Assembly: GCA_949358305.1 (NCBI GenBank)
Contig: OX442314.1
Span: forward strand, 16,547,060 to 16,611,059
Length of the DNA stretch: 64,000 nucleotides
Reading direction: 5' to 3'
Origin: Strigamia acuminata
Lineage: Eukaryota; Arthropoda; Chilopoda; Geophilomorpha; Linotaeniidae
The translations under genes were made by a program, and so were the position numbers. The notes beneath the pieces were generated by a model. That model worked only from the letters and a program-made list of their open reading frames with translations. It was not told the origin of the DNA and did no database searches. Shown piece after piece: positions 39,301-50,360 of this stretch. How positions within the stretch are numbered: the stretch's first letter is position 1; each line of letters begins with the position of its first letter.

Positions 39301-42300
39301 TTTACATGCAAAATGCACTTTTTAGTCAATATGCGCCTTAACGAGCAGCCGCACGCAAGGCACCGGTGTATAAATGGAAGAAAATACAACGCTCTTACAG
39401 TTTGAGAAATACAATTACCGGTACTTCATTCGAAAATTGGAAAATTTCAATATGTTTGAAATATTTTTTTGGCCAATTTTGATAAAATGAATATAAATGG
39501 TTACCACCAGAGATGTCGAATTTAAAAATCCTTGTGGAAACCGATTGAAAAACATTGGGACCACGGATATTGTACTGCGGTTGAATATATCCGTAACTTA
39601 TCTCATAACTTAATTTACGAATTGGAACCGTTCCAAACAGCCTAAAAATTGATCTTTATCGTTAAGAACTTCGTATAATGGAGATGAATATCATGGATAA
39701 CGGAAAATTCAGACAAACCAATAAAAGCACTAGTCACAATCAGGAGAGGTTCGGCTTTTAAATGTATGGCGAGGGCATGTAATTAACGGCGTGTCAATTG
39801 TAACTATTGGAACCCAATGCCACGCCCGTGCCTTAGGTCATCTGTTTACCTAAAAACATATGACTGCCGTCATTTGGCACAGTCCATTAACCGAAGGAGC
39901 GTCGAATCCAGTATAATTTTATTAACAACTCATAAACTGTCAAAGTCAAAGAAGATTGATTTCAACACTCAAACAAAATTCAACATAATATCAGATAAGA
40001 TGAAAATATCTAAAATGTGAATAGTGTTTGGGAAGCCACAGAACTAGTTCCCATTAGCCGTAGTTGACTGCATATGTGTAGGTAAAAAGTGGTTGAATTA
40101 TACAACATACTGTATGCAAATAAATGTTGTCAACTTGTGGCTTGTCTAATTTTTAAAATAATTCAATAGTACCTTTAAGAAAAAAAACTAGGGGGATGAC
40201 CACTATAAAAGCTACTAGAAGAGTTAATCCCCAGTCTGATTTTTACTAGTCACCACGCGGTCGCCAAAAACTTTTAGGCCCACGTTTCGCGAGTTTTTTT
40301 TTATCATTTTTAATCAGTCCAACCGGACATACGGACGAAGGCTCGGATGTACCCTTGATTGGTCGACTGCTGAGATTTTCTAAATTTTTTATAAGAAACC
40401 TATCTTTTCATTTTCGGAAGAATTTTGTTCAGTTGTTTTAGGAGGCTACGAACAGCCATAAGTTAACAACATTTATTTGCCTTGCATAAGTTTAATTTTA
40501 CTCGATAATTACTAGCAAAAATTTGTAATTTATCGATATCGAAAAGACGTAATAAAGATTAATCAAGGCATTAATGTCCTGTTTCTGTTGAGCAAACAGA
40601 TATATATGGTGCCTAACACTCTAAGGATGGATGAGAAACAGGACTGCAAAGCCTAATGGCTTTTCTGCTCATGGACATGCTTTTCCTTTTAGTTGACCGC
40701 GGCCATCAACAATGTTATGTTTCACATTACCAGAATATCATCCTTCGACTGACCTTGCGTTATGCATCACAATTCCATGTCAGTCGACGAGTGAAACTTC
40801 ACACGTTATACGATGGCATCGAGGATGTCTTGTAAATTGAAGATGTGAGCGAGGGATATTATTTGCAGCGGTGGCAGTTTGTTGTTGAAAAGTGGCAATT
40901 TCTCCAATTTTTTCTTTTTTATTTCTTTTCTTTTTTATATATTTTTTATTTTTTGTCAAAAGACTGTCGGTAATGAAGGTGTGCAATTCCGCTAGTAGTT
41001 TTATTAAAATGAAGTTTGTGCTTAGGGATAATAAGCTGTTTTCATCCATATTTAATTTTGCTCGCAACAAGCTGTGCTGCTTAATTTCAATCTCATCTTG
41101 AAGACATGCCCGCGAATAACTGTTGGTAATTATGGATATCTTAAGAGGTCATCTTTGGCTCGAGAATTTGAGAATTTTAAGTGACCAACATGCAGATGAT
41201 AATTAGACAGAGCTGCTTAAAATTTTCCATCAGCGCCTAGAAAAGCATGCCCCAGAAAATTTTGAGGTCAATTGGGATGAACCGAGGGAAATTCGTAAGG
41301 GAAAAGAGAAAGGGAAGGAGAAAAAAAACTGATTGCAGCTCGTCTTACATTGCGAGGTATGTCAATTTTAATTCAGTCTCCTCCAGCAATTCTCAACGCA
41401 ATTATCAAAGACAAAATTTAATTACGCAAAATGATACACATTAGAATTTAAGCTGCTACACATTAAAAACCAAAAATGCGTACCGGAATTACTTAATCTC
41501 ACGAGAAGAATGCCAAATGAAGGGTATTGTAAAAAATTTATCTTCGAGTTCTCTGCCAGAATACAATTAAGCAATTTAAACTTAATAGTTCAGTAAGATG
41601 AATAAAGTTGTGACAAAAATTTTAATTATGCCTTTGTGCGTACAATTGTTGTTGCTGGTGCGCTTCCATACAAGTTTTGCTGTGATTCGAACTGTTTATA
41701 ATATTGTCATATGATGATGCTTGTCAAAATTTACGTTAGAATTTAAATCTAATTAATGCAAAGCTTTCGGATTGCAGGGCGATAACGATTATGACAAGCT
41801 TTGATTTTAGTTTTAAAACGAAATCCCCATTGACTATTGGATTAGTGAAAATGACAAAATGAAAACCGACGATGAGTGGAAATAAGAAGAGAAAAAGAAA
41901 CAATCAGATTTCAAATTAGTAACTGGAAAAGCTGCGTATACTTGTAGGAGATCAATATTGGAAGAATGTTTTTGCCATCTATATTAAAAATTTTTCTTTT
42001 TTTTAATCTAACTTTATAAAAATTATTATGTTGGTTTAATTTTTTTTTCCAGTTTTAATTTGGCGATTTTAATTTTAAATGTTTAGTAAGTCAATAATTT
42101 TTGTAGTAAATAAATCAGGAAGAATAATTAGCATCAACACACGTAAAAGCACATAATTGCAACAAAATAAAGGAAAACACACTTAAATACATTAAATCAT
42201 TTACATTTTACACCATTTAAATAGAATGTGGAAGAGGAAAAAATAAGATGAGAGAGAGAGAGAAAAAGTTTGAATTTGAATTTGAATCCACTTCTAAGTA

Positions 42301-44776
42301 TACCGAGTTCGTTGGTAATTACATTTCTCTAGATGTAATGAAAACGTGAAATCATGTGAATAAAATTTCTTGAAACCAATTAAATTTTCAATTTAAAAAA
42401 AAAAATCTTTTTACGTTTACTTGTAAACGGGGCATATGTTGCTAGATAAAAATAGAGCTGAGAAAATATTGCTCAAAGTGCTCGAAAGACTCACACTTCA
42501 CAAAATAATCCTGTAATGGCAGTGGCCATAAAAAAATAGGGATGAGGCTGAAATCTGGGCAATTAAGTCTTACGTCTAAATGAACTTGAGACTTTCTTCT
42601 TTTCTTTTAAATGTCTGACTGTATTAGGATTGGAAAACTTTTATTTTTATTTTTATTTTTATTTTTATTTTTATTTTATATATAAATTTTTTTATATATA
42701 TCTTATTTTCGTATTCAAATGAAATTTTTTTTTTAAACATCTAAAGAAATAAAAAGTGCAAAGAAATGTTGAAAAGTGAAATACTATGTATGTTGGGGGT
42801 GGCGTTTGAAGAGACTTTTCAATTTGCATATTTGCATTTGACTGATGAAGCGTTCAACTTTTTTCAAATGGAGTTTAAACTACTCCCTTGAAACTTTCTC
42901 AACCTCTTAATGGATTTGAAAGCTATTACAAAAGCAGCTAAAAGCGTAAAATTCATACAAGGCTTAAAAATTTGCACCACCGTTCTTTTCATGCTTGCTA
43001 TGTTATCTCGAAACTTTATGTCATAATACACTCAACTAAGAAGCTTAAAGGTAAAAGTTGGAAGCAAAGGAAAGTTGGAGACAAACCCCCTTGTGATTAT
43101 CCTGTTGTTCCTGATTATTAGGTATTATTAATTAAAAAATAGAGCAATTTCCAGCCGTTTCAGTCCCATATTTTCTCTGCTTTATCTGATGATGATTGAT
43201 GACTGGGGCGGGTGGAAACCTAAATTGCACTATGTGAGAAGTTTGCAAACTCAAGAGATGGTTTAAGATAAATTTTATATTAAATTAGTAGCATGAAAAG
43301 TGATGTTGCGTGATGTTTATCAGAATGTTCAAATGGAATGTTGTTTTAAGTCGGAAAAATGGGGGCGAGAGAGTTGTGTTTGTGCAGCTAGAGGAAAGAG
43401 TTTTTGTTTTTATGTTGCGAATTAGAAAGTTGAGAAGGCACGCGAGGGATTTAAATACCAAAAGGCCGGTCATCACATGCATAAACAAAATTTACAGTGC
43501 GGAAAAAAAATTGTCTTTTGTTTTATTGCTGGCACGGATTATAAAAAGCTTAGAAAATCAAAATTTAGCGTTGCAATAAAGGGAGATAGTTATGTTTTTT
43601 TTGTTTCCTTTTTTGGCGGAAAAACACATGCTTTATTAATGAATTGGTGTGATTTATAATTGGCTCTTCACCAGAACTTGTTTTATGGGACATATAAACG
43701 TGATGTTTGTCATGCATGTTGCGTACACAAGAGGGCTATCATGGGTCAGTTAAGTTTTGGAAAATGTCCAAAAGCATAAAGTGTGCCAAATTCATTCAAA
43801 TTTGGAGTATTATCAAAGATAACAAACTTTGGAAGTCGGCATTAGCAGCTTTTTCTAAACGAATTTTGTTTGCCAATATATTTCGTCTTTGTTTGTTCCG
43901 TTCGTTCTGCGACTTAATTTCTCAATTCTTTCATCAAACTCGTAATAATAGCTGAAGCACAGAAAGAAATGAGCTTTTTCTTTTGAGTGATTGATGACGA
44001 TGTGTACTGTCTAAAGCCACGTAATTTGTCTAACTCAAGAATCGCGAAAAAAGGTAAATCTTTTGAACCACGTGATAAACCGGAGACTAAACGAATGGAA
44101 ACAAGGAACTGACATTGCAAATCTGAACGCCAACTGTAAGAAAAAATAACACCAATCGTGCTTGCTGCTGCAAGGAGGAAGAAGACAGGAAAAAAATGAT
44201 AATAATGTGTCGGTTTTCTTTTTCAACGCACGAAACAATAAAAAAAAAAACAATGGAAGCTAATTTATTGTTCTGTGATTAGATTCTTGTGTATGGAGTG
44301 CAATTTTGCCAGATTAATTCGAGCGAGATGAGATTGTAATTCGAAATGTGTCACACTAAACTTGAGTTTGAAAACATGCACAAGTTGGCCAATAAATGAT
44401 TAATCGTCGAATTAAAGCGATTTTTTTTTCTGCTTTTATTGATGCATCAACTTGGTGTTTAAAAACCGAAATGTTTACCTGAGGGGAAGTGTGTCAATTT
44501 TTTTTTCTTTTTCTTTCTAAAAAAAGTAATAATAATAATAATAAAGGCACAGCCCCTGCAGGTCGTCTTTTTAATAATTCAGACTTGAAACACGAGCAGC
44601 AAGAGTTGCACCTTTAAGTTGATGGTAAAAAGCAAACTTGAGTCAAACATCACTACTTCTATTCAATATACTTTAAGTAACAGCACCATTTTCTCTCCGT
44701 TTACCCATTAAGAGTGGGTGGGAATAAAAGCTCAGCCATTATCTGATAATAGCACATTAGGAATGCAAGCATTCAA

Positions 44777-44811
<35 letters not shown>

Positions 44812-47800
44812 GTGCCAAATCTTCATGATGGTTCAAACATCAATATTCTTTATTTTATCAAAACTTTTGTTAAAGATGAGAAATTGAATAATCGACCTCT
44901 CATCCAATTCAAAAGTTTTAAAATTTTATATTTACGTTAAAACTTCAATTATTAGAAAATTTTAAGAAAAGAAAGAGTCAAACAATAAAGGAATCACACT
45001 TGCCAATATTCTCTTTAAAAACCACGCATTAACGCAACTTTAGAGTTTCTGAAACGGGAATATCTGAACCATGAAGCCGCCAATTATTTTTATATACAAA
45101 AACGAAAACCACGGATTTTAAGGAGGTCGGGTCATTTCGTCGCCGGTCATTTCGTAGTCTTAGTGCCCAAAAGTGCATACAAATGAACATACAAGAAAAA
45201 GAATCAAAAATTGACCAACGCTGAAAACCGCACTCATTTCGTCGCCATTTCCGGCGACGAAATGATCGGCTACGAAACGTAGGCGACGAAATGATCGGAA
45301 TCCATTTTGAGGTGGTTTTCGTTTTGCTTGTACTTTTCGAAATATTACGGTATCGTAACGTGTGTTCAATGAACGTGAACATTTATTGTGATTTGGGGTC
45401 CTTATTGCTGCATGGGGTCCATCTCGCTACCCTATAAATAAATCAACTCTTGCATATACGGTACAATAAATTTGCACCGCCCCTGCAAATTTCTGAATGG
45501 GCTGCCCGGCTCTGCATCAGAGTCGACAAGAAAATAGGGGGAAGGATAATCGGGGCCCAAACATGTCAGAAAAATATTTTTTGACGCTTAAAATAAAATT
45601 ATTGAACAGGTTGGTTGCAAGTAACTTAAAATCAACATTAATATGTCGCGTGCTTATCAAATATTGAAATAGCAGTATTAAAAATGCAGCATTTGTTACC
45701 CTGATGCTGCATATTTAATAACTGCTATTTCATTCTCTTTTGATTCTACCAATCGACGTTGCTTTTAAATGTAAAACTTTGTAGGAGTAATAAAATATTC
45801 TGTATGTTGTATACATGTCAAACACGCAAGGCCAAATGCGACAACTTGTTGGCTCCAGAAAGGTGAACTGTTGGGGTTTTTAAAATAAATGAAGTAAAAG
45901 GTGTGTGTATTGAGTTAGGTGAAAGAGAGTTAACCGCAAGGAAGATGTAGGCAGCTCAAAAAAGGTTCTCGACTTTTGAATAATGGCGGAAATTCTTATT
46001 CAGCTGCTGACTAGCGAATAGAGGTAAAGCGGTCTTACTAACGTCGAATTACAATTGTGAATTTTTTTTTTGGTTTAAGCCATTGACGAAGGGAATGAAA
46101 AATAAAAATCAAATTAAGCTGCGTTATAAATCGCCGGTGTTTAGCATACAACAGCAGTAAACTTGGTTAGATATGTATTTCTGGTGCGCGCATTTTGACT
46201 GAATAACTCGGATGAGGATAGAAGAAATTCAATTATAAGAATTTAAATTCCATTTTTTTTTCTTTTAAAATCTACCTTCGAAGGAATAAGGGAGATATTT
46301 TATGCAGAAGGGCAAAAAGCCAAGGGGAAAAAACACATCAAACCACTTCTACTAGTAGTTAAACTACCAACAACACAGTGCTACCATCGCAAACAAATGG
46401 CGCATGAGACTTCTCATAAAACCTAGGAGGCTTAATGCTTATTGAGCTGTATGAGCATGCACCATTATGCAGAAGGAATTGTTTTTTTTTTTTTCGTTGC
46501 TTAAATTTCAGATTTGTTTGCTATTGATGGCTGGGAGTGGTCTTAATTATTGCTCTGTGGTTTGAGAGACTTGACATATGTTTGTCAATTTTTTTAAATG
46601 GAAATGACAATTTAATGCGCATTTCTTGGCACAAACTTTTGCGGTTTGGTTACATTATATTTAATTTTTTTTAAATTTTTTTTGTAAATTGTTTTATTCG
46701 TGAGCACGGTTTAATGATTAAATACTGGATGTGTTAAGGTAAATGTGTGTTGAAAATTGACTGCATGGCATTTGTAAGGTGGGAAGTACATCATTTGTCA
46801 AGCAGGTAGCTGCGAAGATTAATCCTGTCTTCAGGCGTGTCTAATCCATGGCGCCCGCCCACACAAATCTCGCTAGGAATGCGCCGTCTCGTGCGGATTT
46901 CCTGCTGAGTCGTTGTGTGAAAGTGTGATATTATATTCTCGGGGCGAAAATGGTAAACAAGAGTTACGGTTATAAGCCGCTACGAATGCACTTTTTAATC
47001 TCCCTCGGTTGTAAAGAAGAAATAATTGCACGTATAATTGCGACGCGACAAATTTGTTTGCAATGCAATGAAACGAAACGTGTTGGTGTTTGAACGGTGA
47101 CAAACTTGCATTTAAATAAGACTGAATGGGTGTCGACAATGATGTTACCACTCAACCAAATAACCTATTTTGTATGCTCGGGATGATTCAGCGTTTTAAC
47201 TCGAACCAAACTGACCAAGAAAAGAACCCATACAGTTTTTGATGACTTAGACGTGCTCAGTTGTTCAACGGTTTTTTTTTTTTCCTTTTTTTTTTCCTTT
47301 TTTTTTTCGTTTACAATAGGGGAACCAATTTTTTTTTTATTGCTGCTATTTCTATTTCAACTGTCATTTATTTTATTTTGCAGTGCAGAAAAAAGAATTT
47401 AATCTCGAAGAAAAATAAATTTGCAAAGAAAGGGTGAAAAAAGAGTGAAAGTTTTTGATGTGATTCGACTTATCCTTTATGCAGTCTATCATTCAAACAA
47501 GCCCACAAGGGTAAACACGGTGGAATGTGTCGTCTTAAGATGGGAGATTTGGAAATAATGTTGCGACCAACTTTGGTTTAACGTAATGAAATTTGTGATG
47601 GACGGAAAAAACTATTGGGATTTTGGTTGAACGAAACACGAATTTGCTCCGTGCATTTGCAAACTGCGCAAGTACACGGGAGAAAGCGGTTCTGGCCAAC
47701 ATGTCAAATTTATATTCCGAACTGGATGGAAACTCAAGTAAAACATGAATAAATAATACAATTTTCTATCTTGGTTTAAGCAAATGCATTGCAAGCGGAA

Positions 47801-50360
47801 GAGTCTAAGTTGGGAGTACAAACACTGGAGAAAACTGCAGGGTTTAATTTAATACAACGAAAACTAATTTATGGTTTAATATTTCACACATGAGTTGGTT
47901 TATATATGAAGAGGGAAAAGAACAGTTCTCTCGTACCAATAGGGGTGCCACTTCAACGCAATAACCATTCTTCTCTGTCTTTTAGGTCCACATCAAACTG
48001 CACTTTTCTTTTTCCAGCATTTCAACTCCTCCCCACATCATTGAAATACAGCACTTCGCAGTAGCAAAATGAAAAAGTTGAAACTGAAATTATTTCCTTG
48101 TCTTCAATTCATAGACACTATAGAAAACACCTGAGTTCCACTTTTGAATTATATCTTCTCAAATTGCCACTACGTTCTATTCACTCACCAATTGTTTATG
48201 CTGCGTAGTCTACTCTTGAACGTTTCAAGCCGATATTGTCATGTCAGATTTTTATTTTTTAGATTTTAAATTTAATTTACCAAATATTAGCTACTATATA
48301 CTCTGAGCCGAGACAACGTTGTCCGTACTCAAAAAGTAGCCCATAACACCAGAATTGTGTTCTAACTAGGCAAAAAAATAATAAAAAACTAAACCTTTGT
48401 TTACCTGCCAAAAGAATCCAACAAACTATGCTAACATTGTTTGATTGATTAAAAGGCAAATAAAATAAATATTTTATTACCAAATAAATAAAATTTATCA
48501 TTCTAATCACTTTTTACATTGAAATTGATTGAAAATAAACAAAACTACTTTTCGGCGTAGTAGAGCACAGTCCACAGTTAGGCATAATCCGGCTCAACCA
48601 ATTGGGAAATAGGACAACGTTGTCTCGGCTCAGAGTATACAGATATTTTTCAAAAGGAGAGGGAGGACTTTACACGACGAATCAATCTTTTTACAATTTA
48701 CAATGTTGAATATTGAGGGGGAGAAAAATCTTATGTAAACACAATTTCATCTAAAATGGTATTTACTTTTAATTTCAAACAGCTTTAAATGGGTTGATGA
48801 TAGGATTAATCTAGCTCGTAAAATAAGGAATTAAAAAAACAAACTTGAAGCCAAGATTTTGAAATAGCAAATGAAAAAAACACAATTTTTTCGCCAGCTT
48901 AGTGTTTACGTTTATAATTTCTATTGTGGATCGCTCGCAAGTGGAATGTAAATCTCTCGAGTTATTGGATTTCCATCAAATAGTGTTATTAGTGCATGAA
49001 ACTTGTACTTGTAATGAAAGAAACCAAGGGAAGCACATTAAGTGGTCTCTAGCCTGGAATTGTGCAAACCATTATTTCGACCACAATTTCACAAGACATT
49101 CTTGTTGCAAGTCATAACAACCGCTTTCATTTCCACTCTTCGCTGCAATCGAATCGGGTTTACACGTGGTCTGCGAAGATTACCTCGCCATTGGTCATTG
49201 GGTTTTCAATTATGACTAGCAATGAACTCAGATTTCTCCAGACATCCACATTCGATCAATTCAAGCAGAAAATTCGCCACTCTATCAACTGCTAGCACTA
49301 AAGAAGTCTCTTCCCTCATGATAAATGTCTGTCAAAGAAGCAATGTAGGTATCCAATACCCAAAGGAATAAGAATAAAAAGGAAGACGGGAGAAAAAGTA
49401 GCGGGGGCCTGTTCAAATGATGTCCATAATCCTTCTTTTCATTGCAATTGCGGGCGGCTATAAGAGGATTTTGCATCACTTATCATTTGAACACGATATG
49501 TATAGGAAAAAAATTGAACGTGATTGCTATAATGATTGCGTACACCTTCGCATTACTCGCATCTGTAATGCAGGTGCATGAACCTAAAATGTATTTTTAA
49601 TTGCATAATGCAGAAAACATTGATTTTTCTTTCGTGTAAAGCGCCGTGAATATTTTAAAACCAGTGGGGAAGTTTACCTCGTGCAGTATTTATGCAACCT
49701 TACTTTAATAATAAACATGTACTTAAAACTTTTTTTTATTTCCACAAAATATATTTGTTAATTAATGCTCAGTCGAGCAAAACATTTTTATTCCTAAGAT
49801 AATGTGGAAATCAGTGTCGTTTGATTACACAGCAGCACCTAGCCGAGCTTATTCGACAAGTATTGGCTTAATTACCGACCTAGGGTATCTAAAGACAAAG
49901 TAATTGGCATAGCAATTAATTGCTATCACAATATTTATACACGCAGCGGTTGTAATATTGATTTATGCAATGAAATCACATCCCCTTTTCTGACAATGCT
50001 CAATATTCTACGGCGCATTTTGTAGTTTTGGAAGGAGAATTTGCATGCGAGCCAATAAATTCAGTCAAATGCGGCAAATTTGTTGGGTCACAAAGGGAAA
50101 GGTGATCCTAATTGCATGTCCACATATATTCCATCGAAAACTCTTACCTTATTAATGGGTGTCCCCCAGAAGTCGTTCTTGAATAAATTGATGAGAGGAG
50201 TGTGTGGACGAAGGTCCCGATTATCCCTAATGGCCGAAATGTCATCGAATACAAGTCCGCTTGGTAGTGCGTTGTGATAACAGCACGCCACTATGAATGC
50301 GAGCAATATTGAATACGACATCCATTGTAAAGACGACAGCTCCGTTTTGCTTTTCTCCAT
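12892..50360 (-). CDS. TMTC3: TMTC3-type protein O-mannosyltransferase (transmembrane and TPR repeats)
   Basis: An ER multi-pass enzyme family (GT-C fold) that uses dolichol-phosphate mannose to O-mannosylate cadherin domains. Exons 5'-3': 50148-50360, 36890-37026, 29920-30001, 27976-28072, 26782-26897, 24470-24645, 23991-24240, 20776-20924, 20620-20703, 19330-19467, 19155-19248, 18924-19058, 18715-18797, 18564-18636, 18378-18464, 17945-18018, 17614-17734, 16918-17019, 16719-16802, 16528-16649, 12892-13030; 851 aa, frame kept throughout. The N-terminal half has about ten hydrophobic segments. The first (14-32) is followed by LVFDDISAI with the acidic pair Asp39-Asp40, then [15 protein letters not shown] and HPIHTEA (138-144), all TMTC hallmarks. 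From about 453 to 830 come tandem TPR units such as [27 protein letters not shown]-like and [10 protein letters not shown] blocks match TMTC3 better than TMTC1, 2 or 4. The tail after the TPRs is shorter than in human TMTC3 (about 914 aa). Confidence 0.94.
14661..14853. mobile_element. Foldback MITE with TIR AAGYCTGGTTCACAC
   Basis: A 193-bp nearly self-complementary element in TMTC3 intron 20. The ends are 15-bp inverted repeats (14661-14675 and 14839-14853) with one mismatch. The inner arms pair over a long stretch, including TGTGATTGGCTGCGG against its complement, and meet near 14765. The left arm has about 10-20 extra bases. No transposase is encoded. I cannot assign a superfamily, and no target-site duplication is clear. 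Confidence 0.8.
16233..16254. repeat. Poly(T) tract, 22 T
   Basis: Uninterrupted T-run on the plus strand, which is poly(A) in the TMTC3 sense direction. Confidence 0.9.
17020..17613 (-). other. TMTC3 intron 17
   Basis: About 590 bp of AT-rich GT-AG intron with nothing recognisable inside. Confidence 0.85.
19468..20619 (-). other. TMTC3 intron 9
   Basis: About 1.15 kb. It contains a (GA)n microsatellite at 20123-20144 and a shorter GA tract near 19838. No coding sequence or element ends were seen. Confidence 0.85.
20123..20144. repeat. (GA)n microsatellite
   Basis: About eleven AG dinucleotide units inside TMTC3 intron 9. Confidence 0.9.
21086..21102. repeat. (TA)n microsatellite
   Basis: About eight TA dinucleotides next to T- and A-rich runs. 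Confidence 0.85.
22174..22315. repeat. Tandem repeat, about 31-32 bp unit, 4.5 copies
   Basis: Successive units share CAATTTAGACATCTATTTTA followed by a TCGTTT-like spacer. The third and fourth copies are almost identical; the first two carry AAACATTTRTTTTAG variants; the last is partial. It lies in TMTC3 intron 7. Confidence 0.8.
24350..24380. repeat. Poly(T) tract, 31 T
   Basis: The longest homopolymer in the window, within TMTC3 intron 6 (24241-24469), about 90 bp from exon 6. Confidence 0.9.
24646..26781 (-). other. TMTC3 intron 5
   Basis: About 2.1 kb with a 21-T run at 25469-25489. Nothing else is recognisable. Confidence 0.85.
26898..27975 (-). other. TMTC3 intron 4
   Basis: About 1.1 kb of ordinary AT-rich intron. 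I see no gene, RNA or element. Confidence 0.85.
28073..29919 (-). other. TMTC3 intron 3
   Basis: About 1.85 kb. It has a 19-T run at 29405-29423 and a small self-complementary patch at 29553-29651. Confidence 0.85.
29553..29651. repeat. Imperfect self-complementary patch with CCACAGGGG direct repeats
   Basis: CCACAGGGG occurs at 29554-29562 and 29604-29612, and an inverted relative lies at 29641-29650. ATGCAT-containing arms lie between them. Pairing is imperfect, so this may be a decayed foldback element or chance. Confidence 0.35.
30002..36889 (-). other. TMTC3 intron 2 (6.9 kb)
   Basis: The second-largest intron. It holds a 21-T run at 33079-33099, a pyrimidine-rich TTTCTA stretch near 32640-32670 and many shorter runs. 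The open frame at 30944-31306 (120 codons, plus strand) has a low-complexity lysine stretch and no family features, so I do not call it a gene. Confidence 0.8.
37327..37346. repeat. Poly(T) tract, 20 T
   Basis: Uninterrupted T-run on the plus strand in TMTC3 intron 1, followed shortly by a 12-A run. Confidence 0.9.
37638..38552 (-). promoter_or_regulatory. Candidate intronic enhancer: RFX X-box with CRE sites
   Basis: A perfect fit to the invertebrate X-box consensus RYYNYYATRRNRAC lies at 38151-38164 (GTTTCCATAGCAAC). A palindromic CRE, TGACGTCA, lies 14 bp away at 38129-38136, and a half-matching CRE, TGACGTCG, at 37638-37645. A second X-box-like GTTTCCATGGTTAC lies at 38539-38552. X-boxes bind RFX factors; CREs bind CREB/ATF. 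That this cluster regulates TMTC3 is inference. Confidence 0.4.
39139..39364. repeat. Degenerate tandem array bounded by short inverted repeats
   Basis: Between about 39170 and 39325, units resembling TGCACTTTTTACATGCAAAA recur roughly every 20-23 bp, about seven times. The array is flanked by inverted GGTGCCTATGCGT (39139-39151) and ACGCAAGGCACC (39353-39364), which pair with a one-base gap. The arrangement suggests a small non-autonomous element with internal repeats, but that is inference. Confidence 0.6.
42641..42678. repeat. (TTTTA)n microsatellite
   Basis: About six to seven TTTTTA/TTTTA units in TMTC3 intron 1. Confidence 0.85.
44781..44810. repeat. Poly(T) tract, 30 T
   Basis: Uninterrupted T-run on the plus strand in TMTC3 intron 1. 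Confidence 0.9.
45128..45298. mobile_element. Inverted-repeat element built from CATTTCGTCGCC units
   Basis: The dodecamer CATTTCGTCGCC occurs twice forward and its complement GGCGACGAAATG twice within 170 bp, with CATTTCGTAG and CTACGAAACG variants. The left end (from 45128) and right end (to 45298) are imperfect inverted copies of about 30 bp. A 30-bp perfect hairpin at 45234-45263 lies inside. The GC-rich motif stands out from the AT-rich intron. Probably a MITE or foldback element; the superfamily is unknown to me. Confidence 0.6.
45665..45732. ncRNA. Near-perfect 68-bp hairpin, microRNA-precursor-like candidate
   Basis: Arms 45665-45692 and 45704-45732 pair over 28 bp with one bulge and one mismatch around an 11-base loop. 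The arm begins TGAAATAGCAGT and ends ATGCAGCAT at the loop. Size and shape fit a microRNA precursor lying in a TMTC3 intron. Pairing is more perfect than in most animal precursors, so a small foldback repeat is equally possible. I do not recognise a known microRNA seed. Confidence 0.35.
47273..47308. repeat. Three T-runs separated by CC
   Basis: Three poly(T) blocks of about ten or more bases are joined by CC dinucleotides, like a stretched (T10CC)3 array. Confidence 0.8.
48297..48639. mobile_element. 343-bp element with perfect 28-bp terminal inverted repeats
   Basis: The left end, 48297-48324, and right end, 48612-48639, are perfect inverted copies; they start TATACTCTGAGCCGAG and end in the palindrome GACAACGTTGTC plus C. 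Both ends abut TA dinucleotides, which fits a TA target duplication as in Tc1/mariner-type elements. No transposase is encoded, so it would be non-autonomous. The perfect TIRs suggest fairly recent mobility. Confidence 0.8.

Larger units (their letters stand above)
37027..50147 (-). other. TMTC3 intron 1 of the coding region (13.1 kb)
   Basis: The largest intron. It contains the X-box/CRE cluster at 37638-38552, the tandem element at 39139-39364, a TTTTA microsatellite at 42641-42678, a double octamer ATTTGCATATTTGCAT at 42822-42837, a 30-T run at 44781-44810, the CATTTCGTCGCC element at 45128-45298, the hairpin at 45665-45732, T-runs at 47273-47308, the TIR element at 48297-48639 and an 18-bp palindrome ATAGCAATTAATTGCTAT at 49909-49926. 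No nested coding gene was found. Confidence 0.8.

Noticed and set aside
40576-40644. 11-bp inverted repeat GTCCTGTTTCT with AGAAACAGGAC
   Set aside because: Short arms with a 47-bp loop in AT-rich DNA; could be chance, and no element ends are visible.
45029-45382. 117-codon minus-strand open frame
   Set aside because: Runs through the CATTTCGTCGCC inverted-repeat element; the apparent Arg-rich protein is a translation of the repeat.
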